Source: Spirochaetaceae bacterium
GTDB lineage: Bacteria > Spirochaetota > Spirochaetia > DSM-2461
DNA: 20,319 nt
Assembly (NCBI GenBank): GCA_016342385.1
Contig: JAEINM010000016.1
Location: forward strand, 1-20,319
Reading direction: 5' to 3'
Of this stretch, positions 15,846 through 20,319 are shown one piece after another (the stretch's first letter is position 1; each line of letters begins with the position of its first letter). The translations under genes and the position numbers were made by a program. The notes under the pieces were generated by a model that saw nothing but the letters and a program-made list of their open reading frames with translations, had not been told where the DNA came from and did no database searches.

Positions 15846-16043
15846 CTATAAAGGTTTCTCATAGATAATTGTAGCTGGTTCAAATCCTTCTATTTTTATG
15901 GTTTTCATACATTCGGGGCAGAGCACATCTTCCGGGAAATGGTCCCAGATTATCTCCTGATGTTTTCCGCAATAGGGGCATTTCAGAAGGTTTAATACTG
16001 TAGAGTATGTATCTTTATGAATTCCTTTCAGGTATTTGATCAT
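15846..16043 (-). CDS. Small zinc-ribbon protein
   Basis: A 65-residue protein with two CxxC knuckles, CPYC (22-25) and CPEC (42-45), 16 residues apart: a zinc-ribbon arrangement. It starts with ATG at 16043 after only a weak AAAG-like ribosome binding site. There is no membrane segment. Zinc ribbons of this size bind nucleic acid or protein, or act as small redox or regulatory modules; the sequence does not tell which. The gene stands alone, divergent from the MFS transporter. Its reality rests on the paired knuckles and the sensible length, not on a family I can name. Confidence 0.65.
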   Translation of the reverse strand: MIKYLKGIHKDTYSTVLNLLKCPYCGKHQEIIWDHFPEDVLCPECMKTIKIEGFEPATIIYEKPL

Positions 16044-16078
16044 GGCTTTATTATCAGATGATTTCTAACTCTTGTATA

Positions 16079-16092
16079 GGAGAATAATCTCC
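16079..16092. promoter_or_regulatory. Inverted repeat upstream of the zinc-ribbon gene
   Basis: GGAGA-ATAA-TCTCC is a perfect five-base-pair inverted repeat, 36-49 bases before the zinc-ribbon start. It may be an operator, or a hairpin if transcribed. Confidence 0.3.
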
Positions 16093-16175
16093 GGATTTCT
16101 TTTCTATGCTTATTTCAGAATTATGATTTATCTTGTATCACCCGATTAAAATCAGACTGTCATACCTCTTTTAGC

Positions 16176-16192
16176 CCCTATTCTTGATAGGG
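16176..16192. promoter_or_regulatory. Inverted repeat upstream of the MFS promoter
   Basis: CCCTAT-TCTTG-ATAGGG is a perfect six-base-pair inverted repeat that ends 10 bases before the candidate -35 box of the transporter gene. This is a usual place for an activator site or a blocking operator. Confidence 0.35.
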
Positions 16193-16202
16193 ATCTGAAC
16201 TC

Positions 16203-16234
16203 TTGTTTTTTACCCCTGCTTGCACTAATATTAT
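16203..16234 (+). promoter_or_regulatory. Candidate promoter of the MFS gene, close to its ATG
   Basis: TTGTTT (16203-16208) and TAATAT (16226-16231) are 17 bases apart; TATTAT (16229-16234) is an alternative -10 with five matches. Either would place the transcript start at or within a few bases of the ATG at 16238, and no Shine-Dalgarno sequence is visible. Confidence 0.35.
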
Positions 16235-16237
16235 CCC

Positions 16238-17377
16238 ATGTCAGACAAATATATCAGAAACATCATTTTATTCGGTCATTTTACGGTTGCTGTTGCCATA
16301 AACACACTGGCACCTTTATTGCCCACACTTCAGGCGAAACTGGGAATGACTATTTTTCAGAGTAGTGCCATTCCTACGGCTATGACAATCTCGGTGATGG
16401 TCGCCAATCTTCTTATGGGTGTCCTCATTGCTCATCTGGGTCAGAAAAAAGTACTGATTCTCTCCTTGATCATAGTCATGTCCGGAACAATTGTAGGCTA
16501 TTTTGCCAACTCGTTTATTCTCATTCTTATTTCTTTCAGTCTTATAGGTTTCGCCTGTGGCGCCAGTTTTACCGGTTTGTCTACCATCTATGCCGGTTTA
16601 CCTATTAAATTTCAGAATTTCGGTTTGTATCATGCTTTCTTTGGAATTGGAGGGATGATAACACCGCTCCTGGTGAGCTTCTGGATAAAAAATGGAAGAG
16701 ATTATCATGAGTTATTTTTTCTGCAGACCCTTATCGTATTAATAGCTCTCATTTTGGTAATGAGTGCCCGATCTCTGAAAAACATCCAGTATAAAAACTT
16801 CAGGTTCAGAGAGATGTTCTCAGTTATCAGTTCTCCTTTTATAAGACTGGGGATCCTTGTTTTGGCCGTCTATGCTTCAGTGGAAGTAGGATGTGTAACA
16901 TGGAATGCCAATATGTCGACTGATGGCTATGGATTAACTCCTGCCACTGCCGGTTATATTCTCAGCAGTTTCTGGTTGCTGTTTACTTTGAGCCGGATTT
17001 TTGCCGATTTTATCGCCAGAAAAATTGGATCGGTTACGCTTTCCGTTTCCTGCTCTTTATTGACCATTGCCGTTATCTCCCTCTGGATATTAGGGGTCTC
17101 ACCCTACCTTTCCCCCCTGTTGGGACTATTATTGGGACCGGTATTTCCGGTGATGCAGAAATATATCAATAATCACCTGGCACCAGAACAGAAAGGGTTA
17201 TTCAATGGTTTGTCTTATGCCTCGACAGGTCTAACAGCCACGATGATAATTCCCATAATGGGATCTCTCGGTGATATTTCCATGATCGGTGCATTTCTCC
17301 CGGTTCCCCTTGTTCTATTGGTGCTTGTCTTCCTGATCGGCCAGGTCAAAAAGAAGACCCCTGTAGAAAATCGATAA
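16238..17377 (+). CDS. Major facilitator superfamily transporter
   Basis: A 379-residue integral membrane protein with about 12 hydrophobic helices in two halves, joined by a basic cytoplasmic loop near 180-195. Helix 1 begins about ten residues after the ATG (MSDKYIRNIILFGHF), so the start at 16238 is needed even though no ribosome binding site precedes it. The segment GLYHAFFGIGGMITPLL in helix 5 resembles the fucose-permease type of MFS carriers, and sugar or a similar small solute in symport with H+ or Na+ is the best guess. The substrate cannot be read from the sequence. It is followed after 20 nt by the rhomboid gene, probably in one operon. Confidence 0.88.
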   Translation: MSDKYIRNIILFGHFTVAVAINTLAPLLPTLQAKLGMTIFQSSAIPTAMTISVMVANLLMGVLIAHLGQKKVLILSLIIVMSGTIVGYFANSFILILISFSLIGFACGASFTGLSTIYAGLPIKFQNFGLYHAFFGIGGMITPLLVSFWIKNGRDYHELFFLQTLIVLIALILVMSARSLKNIQYKNFRFREMFSVISSPFIRLGILVLAVYASVEVGCVTWNANMSTDGYGLTPATAGYILSSFWLLFTLSRIFADFIARKIGSVTLSVSCSLLTIAVISLWILGVSPYLSPLLGLLLGPVFPVMQKYINNHLAPEQKGLFNGLSYASTGLTATMIIPIMGSLGDISMIGAFLPVPLVLLVLVFLIGQVKKKTPVENR

Positions 17378-17397
17378 ATCCGCGGAGAAGCCATAAA

Positions 17398-19350
17398 TTG
17401 ACCTTATACATCATTGCTCTTTACTTCAGTCTCATGTTTTCTCTTATCAGTATTATCAGATTAATTCCCTTTACCAGAAGTAATAGAAACACTCTGATTC
17501 TCAGGTTTATTCTTGGCGCCGCCAATATTCTTTCTGTGCTTTTTCTGTCCGCATCCTACAGATTACTGCCAGTCATGATTATTATTGTCACCATCATTTT
17601 TACAGAAGGGTCGGAGCTTCTGAAAAAATATATTTCAAAACATTTTAACAATCTCATTCAGAGGGATTCAATATTATTAAAACTGAATCTGCTTTTGACT
17701 TTTAATACAAATGCCTTCGGGTTTCTCCAAATGGCTAAAGCGGCAGAGGCCTTTGAGCGGAATGACGATATTCTGGGGGAAGAAATACTCTCTGCCTACT
17801 CAAAGAAGGTTCGCAATGATCTATCGTGGTTATCGAACTGCCTGCTTTTTTTAATGACTATCCACAGGAATAAAATGGCCTTTTCATTGGTGCAATCCAT
17901 AGAGGTTAATCTAAAAGAGCCACATATTCCCTATCCCTATGTGCATATTGCTATTCAGCTTTATTGTGATAACAGGCAATTCGAATTGGCAGAATTATAT
18001 CTGGATTATATGGAAAGTCACTATTATGATGCCCAGCACAAATACTCGAATATCCGGGCTTTCCTCTATTATTATGCCACAGCGGGTAAGGCGGATTTTT
18101 TTAATAAAATGATTGAAGACTTTCCTGAAATTCGGAAATTTCCCCTTCTCCCGGAATGGGAGAACATCCTTTTATCTACAGATAAAGAGAGCTCTGGTAA
18201 TAAAGAAGCCAAATTATACCAGTTTAATCTCACAGCCGGGGCAAAGGGGAAAATGTATCCTCTTTATGTTTTTGCTGGAATTATATGCCTTGTCACTCTT
18301 CTTCAACTGGTCTTTTCAAAAGGAGGAACATGGGATCAAAGGCTTATTTCCGGGTTTATTTTTCCCATAGAATACATAAAATACGGTGCCTCCGTAAAAA
18401 ATCTGATTCTTCGAGGTGAATGGATTCGATTAGTTACTCCCATTTTTCTTCACGGGGGATTGCTGCATCTGGCCATGAATCTTTTTGGCCTTATTAATCT
18501 CGGACGACTCCTCCTGCGGTTTTTTGATAAATTTCTTCTCTTATTCATTTTTTTTGCAGGAGCTGTCATCGGTAATGTTCTTTCTCTGTTTTTTTCATCG
18601 GCTCTACTCTCTGTGGGGGCATCGGGCGGTGTTTTCAGCCTGTTGGGAGCACTCTTTCTTTATCTCTTATGGTATCGGAAGGAGATTAACAAAGCCGCCT
18701 TTCACAGAATTATTGTCAATTTCGCCGTAATTCTTGCTATTCAGATCCTTTTCGGTCTTCAGAACAGGAATATTGATAATTGGGCACATCTCGGCGGATT
18801 TTTAGGGGGGACTCTCTTCACAGGACTCTCTCTGGGGATAAAAAACACAGCTTTTCAGAGACATTACTTATCCATGGTTAAAGTCATCCTGTTTCTCTTA
18901 ACGGCCAGTGTCCTTTTCTTCTGGCCCCGCATATTCAATCAGAATCAATTTGTAAAATGGCCCCTGGTTAATACTGTTTCAGAGCCGAATTTTGAATATT
19001 CCATTCCCTCCACCTGGGAAAAAGAAGGGGACCGATACATTGATCTTTTATCAAATGCTCAGATTCTGTTTTATACTTATGATGGTTTTTACGAATTAGA
19101 TAGTCAGATCGAAGCCATAAAAGAGCTCTATACAAGGAACAATAAATACCTGTTTTTTAAAGATTCCCTAAAAGCGGGACACTGGAGATCTCTGGAGTTT
19201 ATATCCAATGAGGATAAGGCTTCCTATAATCTCTATTATTTCTGTAGTAAATCCGAAAAGAGGTTCAGGGAAATCTATTTGTTTTTAGATCCCTATTTCT
19301 CCGATGATTATTTCCCTTTTTTTGAAACCGTTCTGTCCTCGGTGAAATGA
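17398..19350 (+). CDS. Rhomboid-family intramembrane serine protease with extra domains
   Basis: A 650-residue membrane protein. Residues 1-70 hold two membrane helices. Residues 75-255 form a soluble helical region that looks TPR-like (FELAELYLDYMESHYYDA). A helix at about 287-307 leads into the rhomboid core (about 310-482). Catalytic residues are present: Ser409 in GASGG and His464 in DNWAHLGG. The oxyanion-side HxxxN motif is also present (His357, Asn361). A last helix (about 490-510) precedes a soluble domain of about 130 residues whose opening (FEYSIPSTWEKEG) recalls PsbP or DUF1795-type folds. Rhomboids cleave membrane-spanning substrates within or near the bilayer. The TTG start at 17398 has GGAG about 10 nt upstream, and no better start follows. 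It is the second gene after the MFS transporter. Confidence 0.88.
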   Translation: MTLYIIALYFSLMFSLISIIRLIPFTRSNRNTLILRFILGAANILSVLFLSASYRLLPVMIIIVTIIFTEGSELLKKYISKHFNNLIQRDSILLKLNLLLTFNTNAFGFLQMAKAAEAFERNDDILGEEILSAYSKKVRNDLSWLSNCLLFLMTIHRNKMAFSLVQSIEVNLKEPHIPYPYVHIAIQLYCDNRQFELAELYLDYMESHYYDAQHKYSNIRAFLYYYATAGKADFFNKMIEDFPEIRKFPLLPEWENILLSTDKESSGNKEAKLYQFNLTAGAKGKMYPLYVFAGIICLVTLLQLVFSKGGTWDQRLISGFIFPIEYIKYGASVKNLILRGEWIRLVTPIFLHGGLLHLAMNLFGLINLGRLLLRFFDKFLLLFIFFAGAVIGNVLSLFFSSALLSVGASGGVFSLLGALFLYLLWYRKEINKAAFHRIIVNFAVILAIQILFGLQNRNIDNWAHLGGFLGGTLFTGLSLGIKNTAFQRHYLSMVKVILFLLTASVLFFWPRIFNQNQFVKWPLVNTVSEPNFEYSIPSTWEKEGDRYIDLLSNAQILFYTYDGFYELDSQIEAIKELYTRNNKYLFFKDSLKAGHWRSLEFISNEDKASYNLYYFCSKSEKRFREIYLFLDPYFSDDYFPFFETVLSSVK

Positions 19351-19351
19351 G

Positions 19352-19373
19352 ATATCCCGGCTTCCGGGGATAT
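19352..19373. terminator. Hairpin after the rhomboid gene, possible terminator
   Basis: ATATCCCGG (19352-19360) pairs with CC-G-GGGATAT (19364-19373) with one bulged G and a CTT loop. It begins just after the rhomboid stop codon and lies between two convergent genes. No T run follows in either direction, so it would be a poor intrinsic terminator by itself. Confidence 0.35.
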
Positions 19374-19393
19374 TACCTAATTCATACTCTAAA

Positions 19394-19591
19394 TCAATTT
19401 TTATTCTTATACATCTGTTTATCTGCGGATTTTATAAAATCATCAACAGACAAATTCTCTTCGAATTCAGCGAGACCGAAACTGAAATCTATAGCAAAAT
19501 ATTTAGTTTCATCAGATTCATAATCGGCGGCGGCCACTTTAATCTTTTTCATTATCTCAGATAATTGAGCTTTTATTAAAGATTCAGTAAT
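19394..19591 (-). pseudogene. 3' remnant of a GGDEF (diguanylate cyclase) gene
   Basis: The last 65 or so codons of a minus-strand frame read like the end of a GGDEF domain: a long amphipathic helix (ESLIKAQLSEIMKKIKVAAA), then FSFGLAEF, then the closing helix SVDDFIKSADKQMYKNKN. GGDEF proteins make cyclic di-GMP, but the catalytic GGDEF loop and everything before it are missing. Further upstream the frame runs to 20005 but is antisense to a clear HAD gene and has no homology sense. The retained part has no stop or frameshift, so the break looks recent or under constraint. The exact junction is uncertain and could extend to about 19620, where KDAF sits where GDEF would be expected. Confidence 0.65.
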
Positions 19592-19593
19592 AT
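19565..19593 (+). promoter_or_regulatory. Candidate promoter of the terminal HAD gene inside the GGDEF remnant
   Basis: TTGAGC (19565-19570) and TAATAT (19588-19593) are 17 bases apart, each with four consensus matches. The start point would be near 19600, 4 bases before the ATG at 19604, which has no ribosome binding site. Confidence 0.3.
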
Positions 19594-19603
19594 GTTCATC
19601 TCT

Positions 19604-20293
19604 ATGAAACAGAAATGCATCCTTTGGGATTTTGATAACACACTGGCATTCCGCGATGGGAAATGGACCCGGACTCTGGCAGATATTCTGAAAAAAAATG
19701 GATATTCCAATTTTTCTGAAAATGATATTTCTCCATTTTTCAAAAAGGAATTGCCCTGGAACCGTCATGAAGAAGCTCATGATCAGTACTTTGAGGGCAG
19801 AACCTGGTGGGAAGTCGCAAATGCAGTCATAAGTCGTGCTGTTTCCGCTGCCGGGATAACTGATCCGGATGAGAACTGCAAGCTGACTCTTCAGTTTCGC
19901 GATGAATACCTGAAACTGGAAGCCTGGCACCTCTTCGATGATACGATTGTCAACTTGAAACGGTCTGTTGAATCGGGATTTGCCAATATCCTTATCTCCA
20001 ATCACACTCCGGAGCTTTCAATGCTGGCCGGTAAACTGGGAATCGAGAACTTTTTTAATCTCATACTCTCATCGGCTTTGACGGGATACGATAAACCCCA
20101 TAGGGAAATGTTTAGACAGATATATAGGATAGGAGCTTACGAAAAATACTATATGGTTGGCGATAATTATAATGCCGATGTTCTCGGCGGATTGAGAATG
20201 GGATTTACATCCATTCTGGTCAGAAATGAAAACCTCATGAAATATGAATACAGTTCAAAAGATCTCCATGGAATCTGGGAATTCATCGGGTAA
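19604..20293 (+). CDS. HAD-superfamily hydrolase (haloacid dehalogenase/phosphoglycolate phosphatase type)
   Basis: A 229-residue soluble hydrolase with motif I WDFDNTL (Asp9 nucleophile and Asp11 general acid), motif II ISNHTP, motif III Lys in YDKPHREMF, and motif IV GDNYNADVLGG. The helical cap between motifs I and II (about 15-110) fits subfamily I, as in phosphoglycolate phosphatase and related sugar or nucleotide phosphatases. The substrate is not evident. An in-frame ATG at 19592 would add four residues and has a weak AAAGA upstream; 19604 gives the usual short distance to motif I. The first bases of the gene overlap or abut the antisense GGDEF remnant, suggesting it replaced or interrupted that gene. 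Only 26 AT-rich bases follow its stop inside the window. Confidence 0.88.
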   Translation: MKQKCILWDFDNTLAFRDGKWTRTLADILKKNGYSNFSENDISPFFKKELPWNRHEEAHDQYFEGRTWWEVANAVISRAVSAAGITDPDENCKLTLQFRDEYLKLEAWHLFDDTIVNLKRSVESGFANILISNHTPELSMLAGKLGIENFFNLILSSALTGYDKPHREMFRQIYRIGAYEKYYMVGDNYNADVLGGLRMGFTSILVRNENLMKYEYSSKDLHGIWEFIG

Positions 20294-20319
20294 AATTTAT
20301 TTTTTTTCTAAAAATTTCA

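Noticed and set aside
19620..20005. Upstream part of the minus-strand frame that ends in the GGDEF remnant
   Set aside because: It is antisense to the HAD hydrolase with all its motifs and shows no GGDEF sequence features; only the last 65 or so codons look like GGDEF.
1..20319. CRISPR arrays, toxin-antitoxin pairs, insertion sequences, prophage or tRNA genes
   Set aside because: No regularly spaced repeats, transposase or integrase motifs, cloverleaf sequences or small paired toxin-antitoxin frames were found on reading both strands.

Overview
The window looks like an ordinary chromosomal stretch of a diderm, motile, free-living bacterium of moderate to low GC. Signal peptides, a lipoprotein, an outer-membrane barrel with a C-terminal Phe, a FecR protein, a chemoreceptor and many signalling proteins would fit a Spirochaeta-like member of the Spirochaetota. 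No rRNA or other phylogenetic marker is present, so that placement is an inference. No tRNA, rRNA, CRISPR array, insertion sequence or prophage gene was seen.

Layout. (1) 93-5250, minus strand: a CHASE2-type class III adenylate cyclase followed 7 nt later by a cytoplasmic GH2 beta-mannosidase, with the cyclase stop codon forming part of the mannosidase ribosome binding site. (2) 5575-9296, plus strand and divergent from the cyclase: a four-gene cell-envelope operon. It encodes a lipoprotein carrying an in-frame run of eight G, a small secreted protein, an outer-membrane beta-barrel protein and a periplasmic FecR-domain protein. A candidate terminator follows. (3) 9441-12302, plus strand: a small FHA-domain protein, a family IB HAD phosphatase and an orphan PAS-PAS histidine kinase, all with non-ATG starts. 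(4) 12299-13680, minus strand: the beta and alpha subunits of a two-subunit class I [4Fe-4S] fumarate hydratase, converging on the kinase with a 4-nt overlap. (5) 13840-15546, minus strand: a methyl-accepting chemotaxis protein with an acidic, His-rich sensor domain and a possible C-terminal CheR/CheB tether. (6) 15846-16043, minus strand: a 65-residue zinc-ribbon protein. (7) 16238-19350, plus strand: an MFS transporter and a three-part rhomboid protease, probably co-transcribed. (8) The right end: the 3' end of a broken GGDEF gene (minus strand) lying against an intact HAD hydrolase gene (plus strand).

How the genes may work together. The most suggestive unit is the divergent pair in regions 1 and 2: an inner-membrane CHASE2 cyclase facing a set of exported proteins that ends in FecR. 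CHASE2 and FecR genes are often neighbours in other bacteria, so this may be one envelope-sensing and cAMP module with surface, periplasmic and membrane parts. The poly-G run could switch the surface lipoprotein and, by polarity, the genes after it. This model is an inference from layout and domain content. The other regions are mostly independent housekeeping and signalling genes, with several candidate operators and hairpins between them.
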